NCBI GenBank assembly: GCA_003695915.1
Contig: RFGF01000018.1
Span: forward strand, 19,959-83,958
Origin: Nitrospirota bacterium
GTDB lineage: Bacteria; Nitrospirota; Nitrospiria; Nitrospirales; UBA8639
Length of the DNA stretch: 64,000 nt
Reading direction: 5' to 3'
In this document: positions 43,663 through 51,818 of the stretch, in pieces
Layout: each line of letters begins with the position of its first letter
Position numbering within the stretch: position 1 is the stretch's first letter
Program-made: the position numbers and the translations under genes
The notes under the pieces: generated by a model
What the model was told of the DNA's origin: nothing
Seen by the model: the letters and a program-made list of their open reading frames with translations, nothing else
Databases searched by the model: none

Positions 43663-44415
43663 TTAGTTTTGCTCAGCGGCTTTTTTCTTTTCCGCTTCTC
43701 CAGTCATGGGAACAAAGGCGACCGGTAAAAGAGTCGTCCGCTCGAAACCCTTTTCCGTTCGCCGAATCAGGACCAGTTCTTGCACAAATTTCCCGACGGG
43801 AAGAATCATCCGTCCGCCGATCGCCAATTGGTCGAGCAAGGGCTGCGGCACATGGTCCGGAGCAGCGGTCACGATGATCGCATCGAACGGAGCTTCTTCC
43901 GGCCATCCTTGATAGCCGTCCCCCACACGGACGTGGACGTTTTGATATCCCAGTGCCCGCAGCGTGGCTTCTGCGCGCTTGGCCAAGGGCTCTACAATTT
44001 CGATCGTGTACACATGCGAGACAATTTCTGCCAGCACGGCGGCTTGATAGCCTGACCCGGTCCCGACCTCGAGCACTTTATCGTTCGGTTTCAACTTCAG
44101 CGCTTGCGTCATATAGGCCACAATAAAGGGCTGAGAGATTGTCTGTCCGAAACCGATCGGTAGAGGATGATCCTCATAGGCTTCATCAGCCACTGTATCA
44201 GGTACAAATCGATGGCGCGGCACTCGCCGCATAGCTTCGATCACCGCAGTGTCCGTAATCCCCCCGCCAATGATCTGCTCGGCCACCATCCGCTCCCGCT
44301 CGGCTTGTCGCTCGCCGGTTGCCGCACGCACCGATTGGGGAGACACGCCTTCGCGTTCATTGTGCATGCCCATGAAGCTTATCCCTAAAACCACAAGTAT
44401 TCCAACCTTCAACAT
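43663..44415 (-). CDS. pcm: Protein-L-isoaspartate O-methyltransferase with N-terminal membrane/signal segment
   Basis: About 250 residues from the ATG at 44415. Residues 1-17 (MLKVGILVVLGISFMGM) are a hydrophobic signal or anchor, unusual for Pcm. The enzyme core follows: RMVAEQIIGGGITDTAVIEAM, PIGFGQTISQPFIVAYMTQAL, VLEVGTGSGYQAAVLAEI and FDAIIVTAAPDHVP. It methylates isoaspartyl residues to start their repair; export would place it on periplasmic proteins, which is inference. A GTG at 44448 is a longer alternative. Confidence 0.9.
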   Translation of the reverse strand: MLKVGILVVLGISFMGMHNEREGVSPQSVRAATGERQAERERMVAEQIIGGGITDTAVIEAMRRVPRHRFVPDTVADEAYEDHPLPIGFGQTISQPFIVAYMTQALKLKPNDKVLEVGTGSGYQAAVLAEIVSHVYTIEIVEPLAKRAEATLRALGYQNVHVRVGDGYQGWPEEAPFDAIIVTAAPDHVPQPLLDQLAIGGRMILPVGKFVQELVLIRRTEKGFERTTLLPVAFVPMTGEAEKKKAAEQN

Positions 44416-44517
44416 CCGATGCCGTTTGCCGCCGGTTGGGGTCGTCACCGCTGAAATCTTACAAGGCGCTGTATTCTAAATGGTCTTTGTCTTGTTTTTG
44501 GAAATCACCTGCATCGT

Positions 44518-45861
44518 TTAAAGCGCCGTTTTAAACCATGAGGTCTGTCGGCAAAGATACAGCGGCACTCCGGCTAAAACCGTAGCCATGGCCCAGCCAG
44601 CTTCAACAGGTCGATCTTGAATCGTATAGAGCACAATCAAGGTGGAGAGCATGAGATAGCTTATCGGCAAGAACGGATACAAGGGAACACGATAGGGTCG
44701 AGAGAGCTCGGGGCGTTTCCGCCGAAGGATCAGAACTGCACCCACGGCTAATGCGCTAAACGACACAACGATCACTCCGCTATATATTACTAACTGCTCA
44801 AACGTACCTGAAAAAATAAGGAGGGTTACCCAAAGACTTTGGAGCAAAATCGCTCGCGCTGGGACACCGCCTTTTTGTGTTAATTTAGCTAAAAAAGCCG
44901 GGAACACTCTATCTTGTGCCATGGCGTAATAGACCCGCGGACCAGCCCATACCATAGCGCTCACCGCACCGGCAATGGAAATGCATAATAAGGCCGTAAT
45001 GAACTCGGCAGCCGTTGGCCCAAAAAGCGCGACAGCAGCCTTTTGCGCTACGGGAAGAACCGGGACTCGAGCTAGATCGGACACTGGAAGAGCATAAAAA
45101 TAGACAAGATTGATGAGCACGTATAATGTGCCGACGAAGATGGTGCCGCCAATCATGGTCACCGGAATCGTGCGACCAGGATGCAACATTTCACCGGCGA
45201 TATACCCTGCGGCATTCCAACCTGAATAGGCATACGTCACAAAAATCAAAGACACGAACATCGCCTCGACACCAGGCATTGCCGTTGCTTCGCTATCCAA
45301 ATGAGCAAAAGAACCCTGCCCAATCGTGAACGCTCCGACCACGAATCCTCCCATTAGGGCTACCTTGAGAATTGTAATCCCTTGTTGGAACAGAGAGCCG
45401 AGCCCGACCCCAGCCATGTGCACTCCTGTCAGAGCCCATACCAATCCGATCGCCAACCCCTTTTCGAGGACATCCGAGCGAAACGGTACCGGAATCAATT
45501 GAAAGAAGTAGGAAGAAAAGCTGACCGCTCCGGCAGCAATGGCGGCACCGAACCCCACCGCAAACGATGACCATCCACTGAGAAATGCTACGAGTGGATG
45601 ATACGCATGGCGAAGATAGACATATTCTCCCCCTACAAAGGGGAGCGCCGCTCCCAGCTCCGAATAACACATGGCCCCGACCAGCGCGAACAGCGCCCCG
45701 ACTACCCACAGCCATAAAATGACCATAGGGTGGCCAATATCCCGCGCCAAAAATCCAGTCGTCGTAAAAATCCCACTTCCAATGACGCTGCTGATTAAAA
45801 GGCAGGTAGCGGTGAAAGCCGTGACCCGACGTGGAGGAGCGCTTGGCGATTGAATCGTCAC
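44518..45861 (-). CDS. APC-family amino acid permease
   Basis: The 447-residue protein has about twelve hydrophobic segments and the APC signature at helix 1, SSVIGSGIFTTTGFLARDIG, with the unwound Gly-Ser-Gly substrate site, plus GAALPFVGGEYVYLRHAYHP after helix 2. It resembles the LAT/cationic amino acid transporter side of the superfamily. The substrate is not predictable. A gap of about 175 bp separates it from the MAT gene upstream on the same strand. Confidence 0.9.
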   Translation of the reverse strand: MTIQSPSAPPRRVTAFTATCLLISSVIGSGIFTTTGFLARDIGHPMVILWLWVVGALFALVGAMCYSELGAALPFVGGEYVYLRHAYHPLVAFLSGWSSFAVGFGAAIAAGAVSFSSYFFQLIPVPFRSDVLEKGLAIGLVWALTGVHMAGVGLGSLFQQGITILKVALMGGFVVGAFTIGQGSFAHLDSEATAMPGVEAMFVSLIFVTYAYSGWNAAGYIAGEMLHPGRTIPVTMIGGTIFVGTLYVLINLVYFYALPVSDLARVPVLPVAQKAAVALFGPTAAEFITALLCISIAGAVSAMVWAGPRVYYAMAQDRVFPAFLAKLTQKGGVPARAILLQSLWVTLLIFSGTFEQLVIYSGVIVVSFSALAVGAVLILRRKRPELSRPYRVPLYPFLPISYLMLSTLIVLYTIQDRPVEAGWAMATVLAGVPLYLCRQTSWFKTAL

Positions 45862-46036
45862 CGGCTTCCTGTCCGATGAAAAGCTCCTCGTGAAGAGGCT
45901 TCAGGCGAGATACTCGGAAACCCTTTGATTTTCGCCTTTATTTTTATACACGTTGAGCGACACAGCGCGCTTCGGCTTCTAAGAGCGACCATTTTTTTTA
46001 AGATAAGTCCCCGTTCCTCACGAAATCCACCCATTT

Positions 46037-47263
46037 TCAGAACGTGGTATATCGTCCGGCAGCAAGTTCTCGGCAAAAAGCAGGAATACGCGCAAGCCGT
46101 TCACGGATGAGCGCCTCGATCTCCTTTTGCACACCTTGCAAGCGTTGACCTTTTTTCATTGCGACCTGGGCAGCAACGACCAACGGACGATCTACTGGTC
46201 GGCCGATCAGGCTATTGAACCACACCGTGATCTCTTCTATCCCGGGCACCTCTTCGTAAATATGGTTGGCGAGTTCGTGCGCAAGGACATTATAAATTTT
46301 TCCCACATGGCTCACTGGATTCTTTCCTGCAGCCGCCTCTCCGCTCATCGGGCGATTCAGGGCAATCAATCCACAGGCGCGATTGCCTCGCCCAACTTGC
46401 CCAGAATCGCCTTGTTCGGCCGAAGTACCCAGGAGCGTCAAATACATCCCCTCGACTCCCTTCTTTTTTCGGTCCAATGCGTTCAAGAATAGATGAACCG
46501 TTCGGCATCCATGCGGCTGAGCCTGCACGAACTTGTCCAGCACCGTTTGGACCTCAGCTTTGCGGCGAAAATAGACGCGTTCCGTGGGAATCGCCTTGGC
46601 TAGAAACGGCATGGCGATGGTCAACGACAGCTCATCGTCGACTCGCACGGCCATGACTTTGACATCTTCTCCCGTATCGGGAAACTCCCGTTTAAATTCC
46701 GGTCCGTTCAAATAATGTTCGACGGCTAAAACCAGACGCTCCGTTGGCGTAAGCGGTGCATAGCCCACTGCGGCAGAGGTATCGTTCGAGGGGAGTGGTC
46801 CACGTTTCCGATCGAAAATAGCTCCTAATTCCGCGGAGGCCGGCTTCAGCTCGATTTGAAATCGGATATGTTTGACGGGATCCAGGTGTGGCAGGTTTTC
46901 TGTGAACCAGCGACGACCCGCCTCTATTGCCAGATCCGCTACAGGAATTGTTTTACGACCGATTCCCCAGGAAGCTCGATCGCCCAAGATTAGGCGCATC
47001 GGTTCTTTTACGATACCGCCTCCCAATCGACACTCAACTTGTCCGGCGACCAACAGACATTTGTCGATGTTGTAATGGAGAATTCGCCCGAATGTGTTTC
47101 GATACGCTCTTGAGAGCTCAGTGGACACTTGCTCAGCAACGGCGTCACAAATCGTATCGGGATGTCCCTTACCTTTACGCTCCACAACCTCCAACCGTTG
47201 ACGGTGAACGGGAATGGCAGGGGATTCGATGATATGAATGGGCGTGATATTTGAGCTGTTCAT
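46037..47263 (-). CDS. S-adenosylmethionine synthetase, archaeal type
   Basis: The 408-residue protein belongs to the archaeal AdoMet synthetase family, not bacterial MetK: EVVERKGKGHPDTICDAVAE near the start, CLLVAGQVECRLGGG, SNDTSAAVGYAPLTPTERLV, and GDSGQVGRGNRACGLIALNR with KNPVSHVGKIYNVLAHELAN. It makes AdoMet from methionine and ATP. Such genes occur sporadically in bacteria and suggest transfer. Its start overlaps the upstream nudix stop by 4 bp, so the two are co-translated. Confidence 0.93.
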   Translation of the reverse strand: MNSSNITPIHIIESPAIPVHRQRLEVVERKGKGHPDTICDAVAEQVSTELSRAYRNTFGRILHYNIDKCLLVAGQVECRLGGGIVKEPMRLILGDRASWGIGRKTIPVADLAIEAGRRWFTENLPHLDPVKHIRFQIELKPASAELGAIFDRKRGPLPSNDTSAAVGYAPLTPTERLVLAVEHYLNGPEFKREFPDTGEDVKVMAVRVDDELSLTIAMPFLAKAIPTERVYFRRKAEVQTVLDKFVQAQPHGCRTVHLFLNALDRKKKGVEGMYLTLLGTSAEQGDSGQVGRGNRACGLIALNRPMSGEAAAGKNPVSHVGKIYNVLAHELANHIYEEVPGIEEITVWFNSLIGRPVDRPLVVAAQVAMKKGQRLQGVQKEIEALIRERLARIPAFCRELAAGRYTTF

Positions 47264-47712
47264 CGATGATGAGAATCGGAAGTCGGATGCGCTACGCCAT
47301 CCCTCTTCGCCACTGCGACTTCTAGCAAGCGGCGATCCGAAGGATAGGTTAATAGGTTGCGGGCTTCGTCAATCGGCACCCATTTGGCTTCTTCGATTTC
47401 CATGTCTGGTTCTCCAACCCGTTCTAGTGGCATCATCAGATACCATCGTACGGTTTTTCTTACCCGCTGGCCATGTCGTTGAAACCAATATTCTGACCGG
47501 GGCAGCTCCGCTTCAATTCGACAGTTCCAGCCGGTTTCCTCCCGCACTTCTCGGAGAGCAGCTTGCTCACTATGTTCGCGAGGCTCCACTCTCCCTTTGG
47601 GAAACGTCCACACCGTACGGCCCCTTAAATCTCGTGTTCGGATCAACAAACACTGCCCATCATGAAGGATGACACCTCCGGCAGATTGCTCAAACACCGG
47701 TCGGGTGGTCAT
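47260..47712 (-). CDS. NUDIX hydrolase
   Basis: The 150-residue protein has AGGVILHDGQCLLIRTRD and a complete Nudix box GRVEPREHSEQAALREVREE followed by TGW. This resembles small bacterial Ap4A/dNTP-type Nudix enzymes; the substrate is unknown. GGAGG precedes the ATG. It is directly upstream of and overlaps the archaeal-type AdoMet synthetase gene. Confidence 0.88.
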   Translation of the reverse strand: MTTRPVFEQSAGGVILHDGQCLLIRTRDLRGRTVWTFPKGRVEPREHSEQAALREVREETGWNCRIEAELPRSEYWFQRHGQRVRKTVRWYLMMPLERVGEPDMEIEEAKWVPIDEARNLLTYPSDRRLLEVAVAKRDGVAHPTSDSHHR

Positions 47713-47792
47713 TTTCCATCCTCCACAAAGGCTGTCTTCTCGATTAGGCTAACTCATCGTTGGAAAAATAATTATTAATTAATCATCAAAAG

Positions 47793-48095
47793 TCATTTTT
47801 TCAACTCTCGAGCCAATCCTACGAATCGGTCCCATGGGGTAGCCACCCATGTTTCCGTTGTCGCGTGCCCTAACGACCGAACAAGCAGGGCCACTTTTGT
47901 CGCCGTTTCGCTGTCGGGTGCCTCGAAAATATCGAGATAATCACAAGGACCCAGAACGGCATAATTTCCCAGCCATCGGACATTCGGGCACTCCGTCTTA
48001 ATTCGCGCTTCGACTTTAGCATTCAATTCTTCCACAGCTTGAGGGCTGGTGAGAGCCTCAGGCGAGAGTCGAGTCAACATGACATAAATAGCCAT
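47793..48095 (-). CDS. GYD-domain protein
   Basis: About 100 residues from the ATG at 48095, placed correctly after AAAGGAGG (the longer frame begins inside the SD). The start MAIYVMLTRLSPEAL and the core GPCDYLDIFEAPDSETATKV are the GYD domain pattern, a small ferredoxin-like family found widely in bacteria without a settled function. It precedes the nudix-MAT pair on the same strand. Confidence 0.85.
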   Translation of the reverse strand: MAIYVMLTRLSPEALTSPQAVEELNAKVEARIKTECPNVRWLGNYAVLGPCDYLDIFEAPDSETATKVALLVRSLGHATTETWVATPWDRFVGLARELKK

Positions 48096-48522
48096 TTTTC
48101 CTCCTTTCACGCAGTGCGTTGTCGCGGTTTGCTCGGAAAAGCCATTTCTCTCTATCGCTCGTTGTCTTTGTCCACATCGACTCGCTTCGATCAGGATTCA
48201 TCCATGATCGTGATCTGCTCGCTCGATACTCTATTGAGCTAGCAGTGGATTCATGCATGGCTCAAAGCGGACCCTTCATGGTGATATATAGGCACTCGGT
48301 ATCATCGTTTCGTTCTTTTCGGTGCTTCTTTGGTTTCACCGTTGTTTTCATTAAGCAACTTTTAATTGCCCGTAGTCAACCTGACTCTGCTTTCACTGCG
48401 CGCGCTTCATGCCCATGATGCCAATCGTTCCGGTGTCGGTTGTTCAAGGTTTCAAACCTACCTGTGGTGAGTTGGTAATAAAGATTCAAAAAGCCGAGGT
48501 TGACGCCGAGCTATCGTCGAAT
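48096..48522. other. Intergenic region next to transposase remnant
   Basis: This region of over 400 bp lies between the GYD gene start and the end of the IS256-type remnant. Frames here (for example 48119-48418 plus) have no signal or motif and I do not call them. The promoter of the GYD gene should lie near 48100-48170. Confidence 0.4.
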
Positions 48523-49382
48523 CTAGTGCATGGCCTCATCAGGCAGTGTCCCTGCTCTCGTCGGTCTCGCTGTGCACTTAGACCCCATCTCTGCCCATAC
48601 TCCGTGGATGACCTTCCCAGAAAGGCCAATCCACGCATCCTGTGCCAGGACTGTTCTAGGCTCATTCATTCCCGGATTGAAGCTCATCGCCAGCAGAGTA
48701 TTCCCGCTCACGCCTCCCTTGCTTCGCTCTGTCCGGTGGCGCATGGTGGCAAGGGGCGACGCAATCGGATGCATCGTCCGTCTGTGCGACCCGTGCGCGG
48801 CCGTGACATCCTCGAAAGCCAGCAGTGCCTCTCTCTCACGGCACGCCAGCGCCTTCGGATCCGTAACTCGGTACGCTTGTACGAAGCGGTCGAGGCCTGC
48901 TGCGCCTGCCCGGCATTTTCTTGGGCAGGTCGTTCACCATGTTTATCATCTTGTGCCGTCAGCAGCGCTGCTGACGGGTCTCGGGGAGCACTTTGTCCAG
49001 CGCCGACCAGAAGTCCAGGGCGCCGTCCTCCACCAGTGTATGCGCGACGATACACCCTGCCATTTAAGATCGAGCAGCGCCGCTCGCCCCGCCTTTTGAC
49101 AACGATCACCACCAGCCCGCACTGCTGCTGGCGCTCGGCCATCAGGCTGCTGGAAATGCCGTCTGCCCACAAAGAGCCCCAGCGGTCATGGCCAAATCCA
49201 GGCTGCACCAGTCGGCATATTCCGCCTCCCCGCGAGAGCCAGATAGCCAATCACCGAGACTGACACCCATTCGCCGCACGACCACTGAGCTCCGTGGCCT
49301 CTGGGCCGTGGCACTACCCTTTCGGTCAAGCCACGACAGGGCGCTGCCACACGCCGGGCCTGCATCACTGACCTGCTTTTTG
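48523..49382 (-). pseudogene. Decayed IS256-family transposase
   Basis: Minus-strand pieces in three frames assemble into one IS256-type (mutator) transposase: SLWADGISSSLMAERQQQCG with LVVIVV in one frame; DGALDFWSALDKVLPETRQQ then RC, a TGA where Trp is expected, and MVNDLPKKMPG in another; LDRFVQAYRVTDPKALAC and SPLATMRHRTERSKGG in a third. The C terminus ends at a stop at 48523-48525. About the first 130-150 residues are missing. Several frameshifts and one nonsense codon make it inactive. It abuts the IS3-type element at 49383. Confidence 0.85.
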
Positions 49383-49430
49383 TGAGACAAAATTGGGGTC
49401 TATCAGTGCGTCGTGCTCAAGGAGGACGAC

Positions 49431-49833
49431 ATGGAGGAAAAGAAGGGACGAAGGGGATTTACCCCGGAGCAGCAGTGAGATTGTAAACGACATCGAGCGG
49501 TGCCGGACCATCAAGGAGGGCGTAGAGAAATACCCGCTTCACTAGTCGGTATTTCGCAAAGGGAGACGGCAGTTAGCGGTGGGGATTCGGGCCTCGCTGC
49601 GCAATAGTCATCCCCTGAAATCGCTGGACACCCAGCGGCTGAAGGCGGAGAACCGAAAACGCAAAGAGATGGTGCTCAACCAGTCCCTGATCATCAGCGA
49701 GGTAAAAAAGAGAGGAACTTGGATTAAGGGAAGGGGGCCGGGTGATGAGCACACTAGAAGCAAGAGATGTTGCGATTTGTCGAAGACCAACGGCAACAGG
49801 GACAGCGTGAAGGGGAGCTTTTGTCCTTCCTGA
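49431..49833 (+). pseudogene. IS3-type orfA remnant
   Basis: An ATG at 49431 after GGAGGACGAC opens MEEKKGRRGFTPEQQ and stops at 49478. Frame +1 continues EIVNDIERCRTIKEGVEKY to another stop, and a third piece reads IRASLRNSHPLKSLDTQRLK and AENRKRKEMVLNQSLIISEV. Together this is the helix-turn-helix and leucine-zipper orfA of IS3 elements, broken by at least two frameshifts. Confidence 0.65.
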
Positions 49834-50760
49834 GGATTCAACGGGCCACCTATTACCGGTGGAAGGGGCTGCCCCGGGGGGCTTTCGCCCCAGGCGTTCG
49901 ACGTATCCCTTGACACCCGAGGAATGCCGCCTGATCGATGAGGTCAAAGCCACCCATCCAGCGTGGCGGCACCGGAGGATTCAAGGGGTACTGCAGGGGC
50001 GTATCGTTCGGCTTCAGCGATTTCCGGGTCTTTCAAAAACACGGGGCAGGTGGAGCCCTATGAGCGTCGGCTGGCCCCCTGGAAGCACCCCCACTAGGAG
50101 GTGTGGCGGAGCAATCTCTTGTGGGGCTGTGATGGGACAAGGCTGGTGATGGCTGGGCTGCGCTGGTATCTGTTGACTGTGCTTGACTGCTTCTCTCGCT
50201 ATATCTGATCGCTTTTGATCTTGTTCCCTCGGTCAACGCTTCGCATGTCCAGGCGCTTTCCTATCAGGGATTCAAGGCCCAGGGCTTTCATGAAAGGCGA
50301 AAGCCAAGCCCCATCTGCGGGTCGATCAGGGATCTCCGAACACCTCCTGGGTCACGAAAGCGTTCTTTGAGATCATCGGATCGGAGCTTTCGGTTGCCCG
50401 GGTGAGGCGTCCCACGGACCATACCCTTACGGAACGGTTTGACGGGAGCATCGAGCAGGAAGAGATCTCCTTGGGGGGACACTATCCAGACGAACGCTCA
50501 GCCCGAGAAGCAAGTGGCCGCGACATCGCCCATTACCACACTCAGCGGCCGCAGCAGGCGCTGGTTCATTTCACGCCGGCCATTTGTGCATCAGATGAAC
50601 GACAAGACGGTGCTATTACCCGAACGCAAGGCGATGCAGAAAGCCGCCCGGGAAAGACGCAAGGCCTACTGGCTCGAGCAAAGAGCCGCTCTGGAGCCCT
50701 TACCGGGGGATACTCCGCTATGGACCGCTTTGAGATCGTCGATCCTGGGGCCAATGTGAA
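49767..50760 (+). pseudogene. IS3-type orfB (DDE integrase) remnant
   Basis: The frame starts MLRFVEDQRQQGQREGELLS, continues in another frame as LTPEECRLIDEVKATHPAWR with HRRIQGVLQ, then shows the catalytic core in pieces: WGCDGTRLVMAGLRWYLLTV with LDCFSRYI and a stop, and PTDHTLTERFDGSIEQEEIS containing the final Glu of the DDE triad, ending PQQALVHFTPA. Multiple frameshifts and stops make it inactive. Confidence 0.7.
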
Positions 50761-50918
50761 CGGGAGTTGGGTAAGGAGATGGGGCCGAACAGCCCCTTTC
50801 CAAACAGAGGGGGCAGAACCCCCAAAAAATGATTCACTAAATTTTCTCATTTTGCCTCATTAAGAAAAAATTGGACATAGATCAATGGACAAATAGCAAC
50901 TGAAATCGGCATCCAACA

Positions 50919-50947
50919 TTGACAGCAAATGGGTAGACCCATACAAT
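50919..50947 (+). promoter_or_regulatory. Strong sigma-70 promoter for the rpmH operon
   Basis: TTGACA (50919-50924) and TACAAT (50942-50947) are separated by exactly 17 bp; the start of transcription would be near 50954, about 40 bp before rpmH. It lies 60 bp inside from the IS3 right end. No DnaA-box cluster is visible in 50860-50995. Confidence 0.75.
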
Positions 50948-50995
50948 TGTTTGCTTGGTAGTAATTCTAGTCTTCAATTAAGTAAGAGGGAAGTC

Positions 50996-51151
50996 GTGTC
51001 CTTTACCTATCAACAACCGTCCAAACTCAAGCGAAGGCGGGATCACGGATTTCGTAAGCGGATGAGCACCAAGAACGGTCGAAAAATTTTAGCTCGGCGT
51101 CGGAAAAAGGGTCGATACCGACTGACCGTCTCCGATGAGCGTGAAGGGTAA
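50996..51151 (+). CDS. rpmH: 50S ribosomal protein L34
   Basis: A GTG start at 50996 (AGAGGGAAG upstream) gives a 51-residue basic protein: [20 protein letters not shown], then [20 protein letters not shown], the full L34 pattern, with a short C-terminal extension SDEREG beyond the usual 44-46 residues. The frame extends upstream to 50951, but that part is not L34-like. It is the first gene of the origin-type operon. It overlaps rnpA by 17 bp. Confidence 0.95.
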   Translation: MSFTYQQPSKLKRRRDHGFRKRMSTKNGRKILARRRKKGRYRLTVSDEREG

Positions 51152-51506
51152 AACCGTTCGACGATTTGTGCGCCTCCATACTTCCGACGACATCGAGCAA
51201 GTCAAGCGACAAGGGAAACAGATTAAAACAGAATGGTTCAACTTGGTTTTTCGCGAAAATTCGCAAGATTGTATACGAGTAGCCGTGATCGTAGGCCGCC
51301 GTTTCGGTCGCGCGGTAGTCAGAAACCGCACGAAACGGAGGTTTCGAGAATTGGCCCGAATGAGCGTCCCTGTGATGACTGCTAGCGTCGACTTGTTAGT
51401 ATTCCCTAAGCGCGCCGTGATCACACAACGATCTCAAACCATTCGGGCTCATTGGAATAGATCGTTACGGAAGGCTGGTTTATTGTCGCAGATCGATTGT
51501 CCATGA
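51135..51506 (+). CDS. rnpA: Ribonuclease P protein component
   Basis: The 123-residue basic protein has the RNR motif region [20 protein letters not shown] that contacts the RNase P RNA, and [16 protein letters not shown] at the start. It assists the ribozyme in tRNA 5' maturation. The ATG at 51135 lies inside the 3' end of rpmH (17-bp overlap); a GTG at 51141 is a slightly later option. The stop overlaps the yidD start (ATGA). Confidence 0.95.
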   Translation: MSVKGKTVRRFVRLHTSDDIEQVKRQGKQIKTEWFNLVFRENSQDCIRVAVIVGRRFGRAVVRNRTKRRFRELARMSVPVMTASVDLLVFPKRAVITQRSQTIRAHWNRSLRKAGLLSQIDCP

Positions 51507-51712
51507 CTCGGTTATGCCTCATAGTCATCAAGCTCTATCGATATATTGTCTCGCCATGGCTAGGGCCTTGTTGTCGGTTTGAGCCCTCCTGCTCCCATTA
51601 TGCACTCACCGCCATCGAGCGCTACGGTGCCTTACGGGGCAGCCTGATGGCTCTGATGAGGTTGTTGAAGTGCCACCCCTTCCATGCCGGAGGAATGGAT
51701 CCGGTCCCATAG
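51503..51712 (+). CDS. yidD: Membrane protein insertion efficiency factor YidD
   Basis: The 69-residue protein starts at an ATG overlapping the rnpA stop. The YidD signature is complete: IKLYRYIVSPWLGPCCRFEP, SCSHYALTAIERYGALRG and LLKCHPFHAGGMDPVP, with four conserved cysteines. It has an amphipathic N-terminal helix and helps YidC in membrane protein insertion. Confidence 0.95.
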   Translation: MTRLCLIVIKLYRYIVSPWLGPCCRFEPSCSHYALTAIERYGALRGSLMALMRLLKCHPFHAGGMDPVP

Positions 51713-51818
51713 TTTCACGATTCCAGCCCGATTTCATCGGCAATCCCTATCAATTCCTTCCGACATGGTGACCTGTTCACGTACGACATCGCCTCCAAGC
51801 AAGATCTTTTTGTAAGTC

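Larger units (their letters stand above)
49383..50859 (+). mobile_element. Decayed IS3-family insertion sequence with terminal inverted repeats
   Basis: About 1,477 bp. The left end TGAGACAAAAT (49383) matches the reverse complement of the right end, TGAGGCAAAAT (50859), at 10 of 11 bases, and both begin with TGA as IS3 elements do. Inside are remnants of orfA and orfB in the usual order and strand. No perfect target duplication is seen. Its right edge lies 60 bp from the rpmH promoter. Confidence 0.7.

Noticed and set aside
48409..49263. Plus-strand ORF of 284 codons in the IS region
   Set aside because: It is antisense to the IS256-type transposase pieces, which match the family strongly.
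50860..50995. Possible replication origin in front of rpmH
   Set aside because: The gene order suggests origin proximity, but no cluster of DnaA boxes (TTATCCACA-like) is visible and dnaA is absent.
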